The notes below the pieces were generated by a model. It made no database searches and was not told the DNA's origin. It was given only the letters and a program-made list of their open reading frames with translations. A stretch of 64,000 nucleotides of DNA, from assembly GCF_005404945.1 (NCBI RefSeq), contig NZ_BJDG01000014.1:1-64000 (forward strand), read 5' to 3'. The DNA is from Lactiplantibacillus pingfangensis. Its GTDB lineage: Bacteria > Bacillota > Bacilli > Lactobacillales > Lactobacillaceae. The position numbers were made by a program, and so were the translations under genes. Below are positions 6,192 through 15,097 of this stretch, piece after piece (within the stretch, counting starts at the first letter, position 1; the number at the start of each line of letters is the position of its first letter).

Positions 6192-8816
6192 ATGAATCAA
6201 AATAAACAAAAGGCGCTCACACAAACAGTGGGACATAGTTGGTTGTATATCAGCACATTAGTGTTAACTTTAGCTGGTCCATTTGTATTGGGACGAGTTG
6301 CTCATGCTGACACGGTAGCGACAAGTTCTAGTGAGTCAATTGAAACCACAACTCAAGCGAATCACGTTTTAACGGAGAAAACTGCTGTGATTGCAGGGAC
6401 GTCAGCCGCAGTAACTGAAACTAGTCCTGCTCAGCCAAGTTCATCACAAGCCACGAGTGAGGTCAGTCAACAAGGCGCCGCCACTAGCCAAACATCGGCT
6501 AATGCCGCTAGTGCCGATTCTGCGACTAGTCAAGTCGGATCACAACAATCACAAGCACCGGCTGCCGCGACGACTCAGCAGAATGAACAGTCACCAGCGA
6601 CTGATACAACGCAGTCAGCTGTCAACAATCAGCCGTCACAAGCTGCCGGGGCCACAAGTCCCAAACCGGTCGTAGCAGCAGTTTCAATGAATAAAGTGGC
6701 TAGTCGTGCGGCGATGCAACCAGCCACGGTGACAGATGATCAAGTCGTTAATTTTACGGATAGCAACCTTGCAGCCCAAGTCCGTACTAGTCTAAAGCTT
6801 GCGGCGAATGCAGATATTACTGTCGGCGCCATTCGAAATTATACTGGTCAAACGGTTGCCATTGGGACTGAGAGTAAGCCCATTGTCGTGACCAGTTTGA
6901 CTGGCATGGCAGCCTTTGAGAATTTACCAGTGACCAAAAATTTAAACTTGTATGTTTATTTGGCAAATCCACAGGGACAAGCAGATTTACGAGCTAGTGG
7001 CTTTGATTTAACGCCATTGGAAAATGTGCAATTTAATGAACTCGGTCTGTACACACAATTTTTTGCAATGGTAGATGTGACGCCATTAACAAAGTTAAAC
7101 GTCGATAAATTAAGATATTATAATCTGCAACCTGATTATAATATTACTGCGAATTATCACGCGGCTACCAATGCCAATTATGGGTTAACGAATGCGCAGT
7201 TAAAACAATTGGCACCAACGATTATCGCAATGAGTAATAATCAAGTGAAAAGCTGGAAGATGGTCCAATTGGCCGATAACGCCTTGACCGATTTTTCCGT
7301 TTTGTCAGGCATTAACATCACGACTGATATGCGGATATTTGCTGTCGGACAAGCTGCCATTAATTACAAGCCAATTAATATTGTGGCTGGGCAACCGCTC
7401 ACTTATACTGCGGATGAACAGCTTGGTATCAATGGTGAGATCTTACATGTCGCTTATGATCAATCTAACGTGATCACGCCAGTGTATACTTATGATGACG
7501 CCGGAAATATTACATCTGTGACCTGGACGCCGGCACAATATCTCGGCAATAATCAGTTCTATATCGCTGCACCAGTGGAAAATGCACCAACTTTTTATCA
7601 TGGTCAGTGGGGCTATTTAGGCCATTCAGCTGATACAAATTATTACACTAGTAAATATTATGCTGGTTATAACGGGCTTCAATTGATGACCGATGCGATG
7701 ATTTTTCGCCCAACAAACTGGCAAACGTCACCGTCGATTACGGTCAATTTTGTGGATCGGCAGACTGGGCAAGTGATTCAGACCCAAACGGTTTTAGGCG
7801 CTAATAAAACCATTGGTGAGACTGAAGATCTAACGCCCTTGACGACTATTAAAGACTATCACTATGTTGGTGCCAGCGTGTCCGATTTGAAATTGACTTA
7901 CAGCGCTGACCCACAAACGGTTAACTTGTATTTTGCAGAACCTAGAGTTAGAGCGCAAGGCATTATTCAAGTCAATTACGTGGATGATACAACTGGAACG
8001 GTTTTGACTATTCAGACAGCGACGGGAGAGCAAGGAGTTCAGAGTGATTATGCCACGGCCACCACGATCCGAGGTTATCTCAAACAAGGCTATTTGTTAG
8101 TCAGTGATGAGTATCCTAGTGCTGGTGCAACCTATACTGAAATGCCAGAACCTTATACTGTGCATTTTAAGCATGGGACGACTACGGTTAGTGATCAGAA
8201 GGTAGTTACCGAAACGATTCATTACGTTTATGAAGATGGGACGCAGGCGGCACCAGATAAGCAGGTCACGATTACTTTTGACCGAACTGGTAGTCAAGAT
8301 CAGGTGACTAACACGGTTACTTGGCATAACTGGACGTCAACTACGGCTCAGTTTGACGCGCAGGTTTCACCAACAATTACCAATTATATTGCTAAACCAA
8401 GCAGCGTTGCCGCTGTTGATGGTATTACGCCAACCAGTCAAGATATTGAGATGACGGTGACCTATACGCAAAATAAGGCGACGTCAACGTCAACCGATGA
8501 CGACGTGGTTGATCCGGGGACACCAAAGGACCAAGCGGAAACAACGCAAGTGACTAAAACGACGGCTTTATCACCTGCCGTTGTTAAGGCAACTAAGACT
8601 GGCCAATCAGTTGAAGTGGGGACAGTTCAACCTGCTGCAGGACAACCGAATAAGTTACGTGCCACTAATCGGCAGACGATGTCAGTTGCTGCAAAATCAC
8701 AAGCTGAACAACAACGGTTACCACAAACAGCTGAAACCGCAACGTCTTGGCTCGCATTAGCTGGGGTAGGGTTGATGGCGTTGTTGAGCGCAATCGGGAT
8801 TGTGCGTAAACATTAA
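6192..8816 (+). CDS. LPxTG-type surface adhesin with MucBP domains
   Basis: 874 residues. A signal peptide (residues 1-40) ends near GRVAHADT. Residues 40-180 are a Ser/Thr/Ala/Gln-rich linker. Residues 190-320 have leucine-rich-like turns (VNFTDSNLAAQVR..., TSLTGMAAFENLP). Two MucBP-like repeats start at ITVNFVDRQTGQ and IQVNYVDDTTGT, followed by a Mub B2-like domain starting TIHYVYEDGTQA. The C-terminus has LPQTAE, a hydrophobic span and a short basic tail (VRKH), so sortase links it to peptidoglycan. A role in binding mucus or host glycans is likely. The ATG at 6192 is chosen because GGGGGA lies before it and the signal peptide starts there. Confidence 0.92.
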   Translation: MNQNKQKALTQTVGHSWLYISTLVLTLAGPFVLGRVAHADTVATSSSESIETTTQANHVLTEKTAVIAGTSAAVTETSPAQPSSSQATSEVSQQGAATSQTSANAASADSATSQVGSQQSQAPAAATTQQNEQSPATDTTQSAVNNQPSQAAGATSPKPVVAAVSMNKVASRAAMQPATVTDDQVVNFTDSNLAAQVRTSLKLAANADITVGAIRNYTGQTVAIGTESKPIVVTSLTGMAAFENLPVTKNLNLYVYLANPQGQADLRASGFDLTPLENVQFNELGLYTQFFAMVDVTPLTKLNVDKLRYYNLQPDYNITANYHAATNANYGLTNAQLKQLAPTIIAMSNNQVKSWKMVQLADNALTDFSVLSGINITTDMRIFAVGQAAINYKPINIVAGQPLTYTADEQLGINGEILHVAYDQSNVITPVYTYDDAGNITSVTWTPAQYLGNNQFYIAAPVENAPTFYHGQWGYLGHSADTNYYTSKYYAGYNGLQLMTDAMIFRPTNWQTSPSITVNFVDRQTGQVIQTQTVLGANKTIGETEDLTPLTTIKDYHYVGASVSDLKLTYSADPQTVNLYFAEPRVRAQGIIQVNYVDDTTGTVLTIQTATGEQGVQSDYATATTIRGYLKQGYLLVSDEYPSAGATYTEMPEPYTVHFKHGTTTVSDQKVVTETIHYVYEDGTQAAPDKQVTITFDRTGSQDQVTNTVTWHNWTSTTAQFDAQVSPTITNYIAKPSSVAAVDGITPTSQDIEMTVTYTQNKATSTSTDDDVVDPGTPKDQAETTQVTKTTALSPAVVKATKTGQSVEVGTVQPAAGQPNKLRATNRQTMSVAAKSQAEQQRLPQTAETATSWLALAGVGLMALLSAIGIVRKH

Positions 8817-8837
8817 GTTAGTCAAATTTGAGTAATC

Positions 8838-8874
8838 AAAAAAGGAGTCTGGACAAAACCTCAGACTCCTTTTG
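8838..8874 (+). terminator. terminator of the surface protein gene
   Basis: AAAAGGAGTCTG and CAGACTCCTTTT arms. The A-rich left flank means it could also stop leftward transcription from the tautomerase gene. Confidence 0.85.
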
Positions 8875-8900
8875 TAATTCCGAATATTTATCCTCGAAAC

Positions 8901-9010
8901 GTGCTCACCACAGCTGCGTCCTCCGCTTAGCTACGTCACCAGCACCATGCCAAATACGCATGATACTGGTGACTAGGCTATGCTCGGAAGCAACCCGCTG
9001 TGGTGAACAC
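8901..9010. repeat. cruciform-like palindromic intergenic element
   Basis: Nested pairs: CACCACAG (8906-8913) with CTGTGGTG (8998-9005), a middle CCG...TAGC/GGCTA...CGG stem, and GTCACCAG (8935-8942) with CTGGTGAC (8966-8973). The element fills the gap between two convergent genes after a normal terminator has already been used. Confidence 0.6.
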
Positions 9011-9026
9011 TCTTTTGATCTCAAGA

Positions 9027-9419
9027 TTAGTCTAACTTACCGTTCATAAATTGGGCTTCACCGTTGCCAAAGCTCCAGTCGGACTTGTCGTTACCAACGA
9101 TGTTGATCATCACGTCTTCTGGGGTCACATCAGTATTGGCAGCCAATTCTTTCACCAAACGGGCGTAAAATCGTTCTTTGTCAGCCTCTGCGCGAGGACT
9201 AGAAGTCAAACTGAACATCAGAAACTTATCGGTTCGGTTAAAGCCTAAGCCAACGTCTTCAATAATCATTTCTTCAGGATCATGTTGGGTGACAATTTGG
9301 TAACGGTCACGTGGGAGTAAGTGTAATTCTTCGGTCGCAACTTTATAGGAGATATCTAGGATGGTTCTGATTTCGGCCTTGCTACGGCCACGAGTCATAT
9401 CAATTCGCATTAATGGCAT
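9027..9419 (-). CDS. tautomerase superfamily protein
   Basis: 130 residues. It begins M-P-L-M-R-I-D, so the mature enzyme would have an N-terminal proline, the catalytic base of the 4-oxalocrotonate tautomerase superfamily. The length fits the Tautomerase_2 group. AAGGAAG lies upstream of the ATG. Such enzymes shift keto-enol bonds in aromatic or unsaturated acids; the substrate here is unknown. It is convergent with the surface protein gene and is a single-gene unit. A second, only distantly similar tautomerase lies at 22701. Confidence 0.85.
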   Translation of the reverse strand: MPLMRIDMTRGRSKAEIRTILDISYKVATEELHLLPRDRYQIVTQHDPEEMIIEDVGLGFNRTDKFLMFSLTSSPRAEADKERFYARLVKELAANTDVTPEDVMINIVGNDKSDWSFGNGEAQFMNGKLD

Positions 9420-9608
9420 GGGGATAAACTTCCTTTCAAATAGACGTTAAGTAGTGTCAGTTTAGCATTGTTCACTGAGCTAAGAAACTTAAATGACTTA
9501 ACAACAAAGTTAGTTTATCACTGGAGGAGTGAATAAAAATTGATAATAGTCAATTTTGAAGAATTCGGTCAGCCGATTTCGGTATCACGTACTAAGTTAA
9601 AAAGTCAC

Positions 9609-9637
9609 TTGCAAATTAGAACATGCGTTCGTATAAT
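9609..9637 (+). promoter_or_regulatory. SOS promoter with LexA box, before the YolD-like gene
   Basis: TTGCAA (9609-9614), 17-bp spacer, TATAAT (9632-9637). GAACATGCGTTC (9619-9630) lies in the spacer and fits the Gram-positive LexA consensus GAACRNRYGTTC at every fixed position. Confidence 0.88.
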
Positions 9638-9661
9638 GAAGTTAAAAGGTCGGTGATTTTA

Positions 9662-10060
9662 ATGGAACGCATTGTCCCGCGAGAAAAGTGGCTTTATGAT
9701 GATCGTGGCATGATTAAGTGGATGGGCTGGATATTGAGTGATCATAGTGCCTATATGGAAGGTGAAAGTCAACAGGCGCAACCGCGTGAAGTTAAGCCTG
9801 AGATGCCAGCTAATGAGGTTAGTGCGAACTTACAGTCGGCGTGGGAGTCTGGACAAACGGTTTTGATTCAAAGTGATACACTAGAAAATAATTGCTTTAC
9901 TGCTGAATATCGCGGAACCGTGGCTGGCTATCAAGGTGATCAAATTTACCTACAATTAGCTAATGATAGTATTAAGTTTTTTCACCTTGATGAAATTCGC
10001 TATGTTGAGGGTTTAACTACTGAAAAGTGGTGGGCAGATGACGCCACTGCGAGTCATTAA
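9662..10060 (+). CDS. YolD-like protein, SOS-controlled
   Basis: 132 residues. The N-terminal part DDRGMIKWMGWILSDHSAYME carries the YolD-like signature (D-RG-x-KW ... L-x-x-H). YolD proteins usually sit beside UmuC-type polymerases and are thought to act like UmuD. The C-terminal half (about 60-125) looks like the small beta-barrel of this family. The in-frame ATG at 9623 lies inside the LexA box and upstream of the transcription start, so the ATG at 9662 is used. The polymerase gene follows at 11217 with one gene in between. Confidence 0.85.
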   Translation: MERIVPREKWLYDDRGMIKWMGWILSDHSAYMEGESQQAQPREVKPEMPANEVSANLQSAWESGQTVLIQSDTLENNCFTAEYRGTVAGYQGDQIYLQLANDSIKFFHLDEIRYVEGLTTEKWWADDATASH

Positions 10061-10088
10061 AATAAAGATATGGGTTTAGGGGAAGACT

Positions 10089-10943
10089 ATGAAGAAAAGA
10101 TTAATGGTCGTTTTAGGAATTGGCTTACTCTGTTTAGGATTGGCAGCTTGTGGTAAGACTGGAAAAACGGTTAGTTCTGCCAAACCAGTTGCTGAGTCGT
10201 CTACGGTTAGCAAGTATCAGCCAACGTTATTTTTCCATGGCTGGGGTAGTAGCTATCATGCTGAACAACAGATGGCTCAATCGTTAGTCGCAGCTGGGAT
10301 GACGAAAACAATTACTCGGGCAACTGTCTCAAAACAAGGAAAAGTCACCTTGTCTGGTCAATTTCAGAAGAATGATGATCACCCGATTGTGGAAGTAGAC
10401 TTTCAAGATAATCGCAATTCAAATTCACGCCAATGGGGACAGTGGGCAAAAGCGACGGTAGTTAAGTTACAGCAAACTTATCACATTAAGACTTTTAACA
10501 TGGTCGGCCATTCAATGGGAAATATGGCTATCATGTTCTATTTACTTGAGAATCAATCAACGTTGCCTAAATTGAAAAAGCAGGTTGATATTGCGGGCCA
10601 TTTTAACGGCATTTTAGGAATGGGTGACGAGCCCAACCAAATGAAATTAACGCGTGAAGGTAAGCCCGAAAAAATGCAGTCTGATTATCGAGCGTTGTTA
10701 AAGTTGCGTCGGACTTATCCCAAAAATCAAATCGCCGTGCTAAACATTTATGGTGACAAGAATGATGGATCGCACTCAGATGGGTCGGTCAGCAATGCTT
10801 CTTCCAAGTCGCTACGCTATCTTATTTCCAAAAGAGCCAAATCGTATCAGGAACAGAAAATTATTGGCGCCAATGCGCAACACAGTCGCTTACATGATAA
10901 TAAAAAAGTAGATCAGTTGCTGGTTAATTTTTTGAAAAATTAG
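10089..10943 (+). CDS. alpha/beta-hydrolase lipoprotein (DUF915 type)
   Basis: 284 residues. A signal peptide ends in the lipobox LAAC, giving a lipid-anchored Cys21. The hydrolase core shows FFHGWGSS (oxyanion region), VGHSMGNMA (nucleophile serine in G-H-S-M-G) and a late histidine in QHSRLHDN. Matches the DUF915 group of secreted alpha/beta hydrolases common in lactobacilli. AGGGGA lies before the ATG. It starts 28 bp after the YolD-like gene with no terminator between, so it should be induced with the SOS response. The substrate is unknown. Confidence 0.88.
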   Translation: MKKRLMVVLGIGLLCLGLAACGKTGKTVSSAKPVAESSTVSKYQPTLFFHGWGSSYHAEQQMAQSLVAAGMTKTITRATVSKQGKVTLSGQFQKNDDHPIVEVDFQDNRNSNSRQWGQWAKATVVKLQQTYHIKTFNMVGHSMGNMAIMFYLLENQSTLPKLKKQVDIAGHFNGILGMGDEPNQMKLTREGKPEKMQSDYRALLKLRRTYPKNQIAVLNIYGDKNDGSHSDGSVSNASSKSLRYLISKRAKSYQEQKIIGANAQHSRLHDNKKVDQLLVNFLKN

Positions 10944-11004
10944 GTTTAAAGAAAGTAGTGCTGTCAGGCATTGCTTTTAATTTTCAATTTTTTCAAAAAG
11001 CATC

Positions 11005-11033
11005 TTGATAAATAGAACGTATGTTCGTATAAT
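11005..11033 (+). promoter_or_regulatory. SOS promoter with LexA box, before the umuC operon
   Basis: TTGATA (11005-11010), 17-bp spacer, TATAAT (11028-11033). GAACGTATGTTC (11015-11026) fits GAACRNRYGTTC and lies in the same place as at 9619. Confidence 0.9.
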
Positions 11034-11053
11034 AGAGACTGAAGGTGGTGATC

Positions 11054-11233
11054 ATGACGGCACGATTAAGTCTACCAAAAACCGAGTATTATGCCTGGGG
11101 TAGTCAGCAGAGATGGCTTTTGTTGTCGTATCGTGATGATTTTCAATTAGCTGCGGTCGTTATGTGTCTGATAGGACTAGTTGGCTTGCGGCCTAATGAG
11201 AAGAGGTGTTGGCGTGATGACACCACTAGATGA
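11054..11233 (+). CDS. small ORF overlapping the start of umuC
   Basis: 59 codons. AAGGTGGTGATC precedes the ATG. It begins just after the SOS promoter and overlaps the start of the polymerase gene by 17 nt, so translation is probably coupled. The sequence (MTARLSLPKTEYYAWGSQQR... with a hydrophobic QLAAVVMCLIGLVGL stretch) matches no family I know. It may be a real small protein or a translated leader. Confidence 0.5.
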   Translation: MTARLSLPKTEYYAWGSQQRWLLLSYRDDFQLAAVVMCLIGLVGLRPNEKRCWRDDTTR

Positions 11234-12506
11234 TGAAAGTCGGTTACCAGAACGCGATATTATGTGTATCGACTGTAAATCCTTTTTTGCCAGTACCGAA
11301 GCAATCCGACGAGGCGAATATCCATTAGCCTCGAAAATTGCCGTTTTGTCTCGCTCTGAGTCACAAGGTGGGTTGATTTTGGCGGCCTCTCCTGACACCA
11401 AGCATGACTACCAAGTTAAACTTGGTACTCGAAAATATGAAGTTAAGCCCGATATGGACATTGAGCTAGTTGCACCACATATGCGTGATTATATTGAATT
11501 GAACTATCGAATTAATCAGATTTTTCGACAGTTCACGGATGACCAACACTGGTATGTTTATAGTATTGATGAAGCCTTTATTGATGTCACGCATAGCCAT
11601 CGCCTGTTCGGGTCGAACCGTGAGATTGCCACGCAGATTCAAAAAAAGGTCTTCAATGAAACCGGAATTGTGACAACGGTTGGCATTGGACCGAATCCGT
11701 TGATGGCAAAGCTGGCTTTAGATAATGAGGCTAAGGAACAATCGCCTTGGCAGGCTGAATGGTCCTATAAAGATGTGAGGACGAAAGTTTGGCAGATTGC
11801 ACCGCTGACCGCTTTTTGGTCAATTGGCAACAAAACTGCCGATAAGTTAGAACAGCTTGGCATTCATAATATTGGTGAGTTAGCCCAATTTGATCGTAAA
11901 GCGTTGCATAAAAAGTTTGGCATCTTAGGCGACGCCCTTTATTTTCATAGTTGGGGAATCGACTATTCTGATTTAGCTAAACGCTATGTGCCACGAGCTG
12001 AAAACAAAGGTTACGGCAATAGTCAGGTTTTAATGCGTGATTATACAACGCGCTCGGAAATTGAAACGGTTTTATTTGAGATTTGTGATCAAGTCGCCAC
12101 GCGCTTGCGGCAACATGACGTGTTAGGCGAAGTCATTAGTGTCCAAGTGGGATTCTCAGAAGCTGATAGTGCGAATCGCCATGGTTGGGGGGCACAGACT
12201 AAAATTGATCCAACTAATCAGACCAATGACCTCATTCGGGCGGTCCAATATTTATTTGAAAAACGATGGCAGGGCAATGCTTTGCGTAATTTGGGCGTGC
12301 GGGTTAACCGGATCAGTAAGCCTAATAGTCTACAATTGTCGTTATTCAGTAGTCAACGGCAGACAGAGGCCAATTTACAACTAGAGCACACGATTGATCA
12401 GATTCGGAGTCGCTATGGTTATCGCGCCATCGTCCGTGGTTACAGTAAGACTGCGGCCGGTACCGCGATTGAACGTTCCAAGCTCGTTGGTGGTCATCAA
12501 GCCTAG
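11217..12506 (+). CDS. umuC: Y-family DNA polymerase, UmuC type
   Basis: Error-prone translesion polymerase of 430 residues. The first catalytic aspartate is D19 in CIDCKSFFAS; the second acidic pair lies in YSIDEAFID near residue 118. A steric-gate-region SFF and a helix-hairpin region (FWSIGNKTADKLEQLG) follow. Near residues 373-377 QLSLF is a textbook sliding-clamp binding motif. The ATG at 11217 with GAGGTGTTGG before it is preferred over the upstream ATG. Under a LexA box, so DNA damage should induce it. Confidence 0.95.
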   Translation: MTPLDDESRLPERDIMCIDCKSFFASTEAIRRGEYPLASKIAVLSRSESQGGLILAASPDTKHDYQVKLGTRKYEVKPDMDIELVAPHMRDYIELNYRINQIFRQFTDDQHWYVYSIDEAFIDVTHSHRLFGSNREIATQIQKKVFNETGIVTTVGIGPNPLMAKLALDNEAKEQSPWQAEWSYKDVRTKVWQIAPLTAFWSIGNKTADKLEQLGIHNIGELAQFDRKALHKKFGILGDALYFHSWGIDYSDLAKRYVPRAENKGYGNSQVLMRDYTTRSEIETVLFEICDQVATRLRQHDVLGEVISVQVGFSEADSANRHGWGAQTKIDPTNQTNDLIRAVQYLFEKRWQGNALRNLGVRVNRISKPNSLQLSLFSSQRQTEANLQLEHTIDQIRSRYGYRAIVRGYSKTAAGTAIERSKLVGGHQA

Positions 12507-12517
12507 GAGGTTAAAAC

Positions 12518-12865
12518 ATGTTAGCTGAATCTAAAACATTACTTGCTAATTTTGACCGTTATTTTTTGCGCCGGTATCAATGGCGTTATCATTTAATGAT
12601 TGTCGACAATCATTTATTCAACTGTTACACCTTCTTTTTGCAAGCGCAACGCGCCAACGAAAAATTGCTACATAGTTATGATCTGCTAGAAATTCCGCGT
12701 GATGACCTGTTATATCAACAAGTTTTAGCAGATTTGCAGGCGCACACCCAATTATCGATTGAGTTTCGCAATACGCATCATTTGGTTCATCCAGGAACTA
12801 ATATTGTACATGATTTGGAACATGGACACGGTCGTTCGACCAAGTATCACAGTGAGACAGATTAA
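12518..12865 (+). CDS. hypothetical protein in the umuC operon
   Basis: 115 residues, rich in His, Tyr and Leu, predicted helical, no signal peptide. AGGAGG lies 9 nt before the ATG and only 11 bp separate it from umuC. A shared strong terminator follows. I do not recognise the family. Its position suggests an accessory to the polymerase or a DNA-damage function. Confidence 0.75.
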   Translation: MLAESKTLLANFDRYFLRRYQWRYHLMIVDNHLFNCYTFFLQAQRANEKLLHSYDLLEIPRDDLLYQQVLADLQAHTQLSIEFRNTHHLVHPGTNIVHDLEHGHGRSTKYHSETD

Positions 12866-12870
12866 ACGTC

Positions 12871-12917
12871 AAAAAAGTTCGCTAAGCAAAATAACTACCT
12901 TGCTTAGCGAACTTTTT
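12871..12917. terminator. bidirectional terminator between the umuC operon and ltrA-like gene
   Basis: GTTCGCTAAGCAA and TTGCTTAGCGAAC arms with A-run on the left and T-run on the right. Confidence 0.9.
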
Positions 12918-12921
12918 GACC

Positions 12922-14073
12922 TTAGTCTTTGTCAATCCAAGTATAAACACCAAGACCAACGAGTATAAAATCGACGACGAACAGCCCCAGATAAGTGGGG
13001 ACAACTGACATGAGACCAATCACGCCAATGCCAATGACAAAGGTCACAACTTTGGCTTTGGGCAATGGGTGAACATTAAATAGTGCTGGTCGCGTCAGCG
13101 CTAGTAAGGCAAGTAAAATGAGGGCACAGACAATCAAGAGCCCATGGTAATAAACAGGTTTACCGGTAGTTAGGGCTTGTGAGATGAAGAATGATTGCAA
13201 AGTTAAACAGGCAATCAAAAAACGATGAATCCCGCGGAATAACGACACGGGCCAGTAACGCTTAGCTTCAATCGTTCGCTCATCCATTAGGGTGAAGTAG
13301 ATCATCCAAGTTCCGATGACACATAATAAGGCCAAGACAAAATGATTATAGTCAGCCAGATGAGTATGGGCTTCTGCCATCCGTTCGATAATGTCGGCCA
13401 ACGATTCACCTAAAACAATCATCGTAAAGAGCCCGTAACGTTCAAGAATGGCGGGATTGACATTAAATGGAATGTGACGACGATTAAATTCAGCATCAAA
13501 GTTTTTACTTTCAAACATGACCGTGCTCACAAAAATTAGCAGACTAAAAATGATTAAGCCTTGTTGCCAGACTGGCGTTGGCGCCCAGATACTACCGATG
13601 AATAGTAGTTCACCAAAGGTATAACTGATTAGAAACGGACGAGCTGTCGTGCCATGTAACGGATCACTAATCATCGTTTGTAAATAAAGATACATGTAAA
13701 TTAACTGATTGAACGAATAAGCTAAAATGAATCCTGTATAATGGCCAGCAAAAACGTCGGTCGTAAAGGTTGCCGTAATCGCAACTGCCACGATTTGTAG
13801 CAGCGAAAAGCAAGTATTACGAAGATTTGGTACACCATGCAAATCAAAGTAGAGGACCATATTTGTCCAAGTGTTGAAGAAAAATAAAAAAAGCACCCAG
13901 AAAGTAATAAAGCCTTGCAAGCTGAAGTGTTCGGACAAGTTTTCCACGAAGCTATGAATGATGACGACATAGATTAAATCAGAAAATAATTCTAGCCATG
14001 AGATTTTTCGATTGGCAATTGTATTGGTGATCGTTCGTGGGGCACCCCACCAATCTTTTTGTTGCGTTGACAT
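12922..14073 (-). CDS. low-temperature-requirement A (LtrA) family membrane protein
   Basis: 383 residues with about ten hydrophobic segments. The start KDWWGAPRTITNTIANRKISWLELF followed by SDLIYVVIIHSF is typical of LtrA proteins (W-x-ELF-DL-Y). The name comes from Listeria; the biochemical role is not settled. The ATG at 14073 has AGGAGG nearby, while the longer frame runs back into the lysR gene. Stop to start spacing to the lysR gene is very small, so the two are probably co-transcribed. Confidence 0.85.
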   Translation of the reverse strand: MSTQQKDWWGAPRTITNTIANRKISWLELFSDLIYVVIIHSFVENLSEHFSLQGFITFWVLFLFFFNTWTNMVLYFDLHGVPNLRNTCFSLLQIVAVAITATFTTDVFAGHYTGFILAYSFNQLIYMYLYLQTMISDPLHGTTARPFLISYTFGELLFIGSIWAPTPVWQQGLIIFSLLIFVSTVMFESKNFDAEFNRRHIPFNVNPAILERYGLFTMIVLGESLADIIERMAEAHTHLADYNHFVLALLCVIGTWMIYFTLMDERTIEAKRYWPVSLFRGIHRFLIACLTLQSFFISQALTTGKPVYYHGLLIVCALILLALLALTRPALFNVHPLPKAKVVTFVIGIGVIGLMSVVPTYLGLFVVDFILVGLGVYTWIDKD

Positions 14074-14086
14074 TGTTGTTTTCCTC

Positions 14087-14977
14087 CTAAATTGGCATCG
14101 CCCGAATTTTAGCGGTGACGTCATTGATAAAGGCTTGTGCAATTGGTGACGGTTGTTGATTTTTACGCCAAATTAAAGTGTGACGTGTTTGACTGATTGG
14201 ATTAAACGGCACAAAGGTTAAGGGGCCATCTGGGTAAAAGTCGAGAACCCCATCAATCCCAATATCATAGAAGCCATGATTAAGCATCAGTGGAATGACG
14301 TTATTCTCTAAGTTGCGTTCCCCCCGCAGATTTAAGCTGTCTGAATCAATATGTAGCCAAGCCGCAATTTGATTAATGACGATACTACGACGCGACCCAA
14401 TCAGTGGAATGCCAGTTAAATCAGCGCCGATAATGGTTTTATGGTCAGCGAGCGGTGCTGTTTTTGCCATAATCAGGCCCCAAGTTTCGGGGACGGGAAT
14501 GATATGAGAAAAATATTTTGCGGACTCCACGGGTTCTAATAAGAAACCAACGTCCAGTTTTCCTTGATCCAATTGAGTTCGAATCGAATTACCATCCGCG
14601 CTAAAAATAGAAAAAGTCACGTTCGGATGCTGTTGCTGAAAGTCAGCTAGCCAATCTGAAACGGACTGTGACAGTCGACTCTCAACGCAACCGATACGCA
14701 ATACTCCTGCCAAACCCTCCGTTTGCGCGTGTAAATCCTGTCGGGTTTGATCAAGATAGTTCAGAATAGTCTGGGCACGTTGTTCAAATAAAACGCCAGC
14801 ATCAGTCAGCGTGATTGAGCGCTTGCCGCGAATAAACAGCTGGGCACCGACGTCGTTTTCCAGTTCTTTGAGCTGTCGCGATAAGGTCGGCTGAGTAGTG
14901 TGCAATTCGTCTGCGGCTTTCGTAATATTACCAACACGAGTGAGAACGGTGAAATAGTGCAATAATCGGGTATCCAT
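14087..14977 (-). CDS. LysR family transcription regulator
   Basis: 296 residues. Winged helix at residues 1-60 (LLHYFTVLTRVGNITKAADELHTTQPTLSRQL), then a substrate-binding-like effector domain. The ATG at 14977 is chosen for GGAGG and because LysR proteins begin at MDTRLLHYF. It is divergent from the seven-gene operon starting at 15098, the usual arrangement for a LysR activator of that operon. The 120-bp gap contains AT-rich dyads that could be its site. Effector unknown. Confidence 0.9.
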   Translation of the reverse strand: MDTRLLHYFTVLTRVGNITKAADELHTTQPTLSRQLKELENDVGAQLFIRGKRSITLTDAGVLFEQRAQTILNYLDQTRQDLHAQTEGLAGVLRIGCVESRLSQSVSDWLADFQQQHPNVTFSIFSADGNSIRTQLDQGKLDVGFLLEPVESAKYFSHIIPVPETWGLIMAKTAPLADHKTIIGADLTGIPLIGSRRSIVINQIAAWLHIDSDSLNLRGERNLENNVIPLMLNHGFYDIGIDGVLDFYPDGPLTFVPFNPISQTRHTLIWRKNQQPSPIAQAFINDVTAKIRAMPI

Positions 14978-15097
14978 AAATGCCTCCATAACTATACGTA
15001 AATTGAATGATGAAACATAAAACATAGGCATTTTACATTATTATCATTCGCCAGTATGATGTTGTCAATGAGTTGAACTTAAAGGAGATTTTTTGAA

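Noticed and set aside
9540-9656. 38-codon TTG frame with GGAGGAG upstream
   Set aside because: It runs through the SOS promoter and LexA box; coding and operator at once is unlikely without conservation data.
9623-9661. N-terminal extension of the YolD-like protein
   Set aside because: The ATG at 9623 lies in the LexA box and before the -10.
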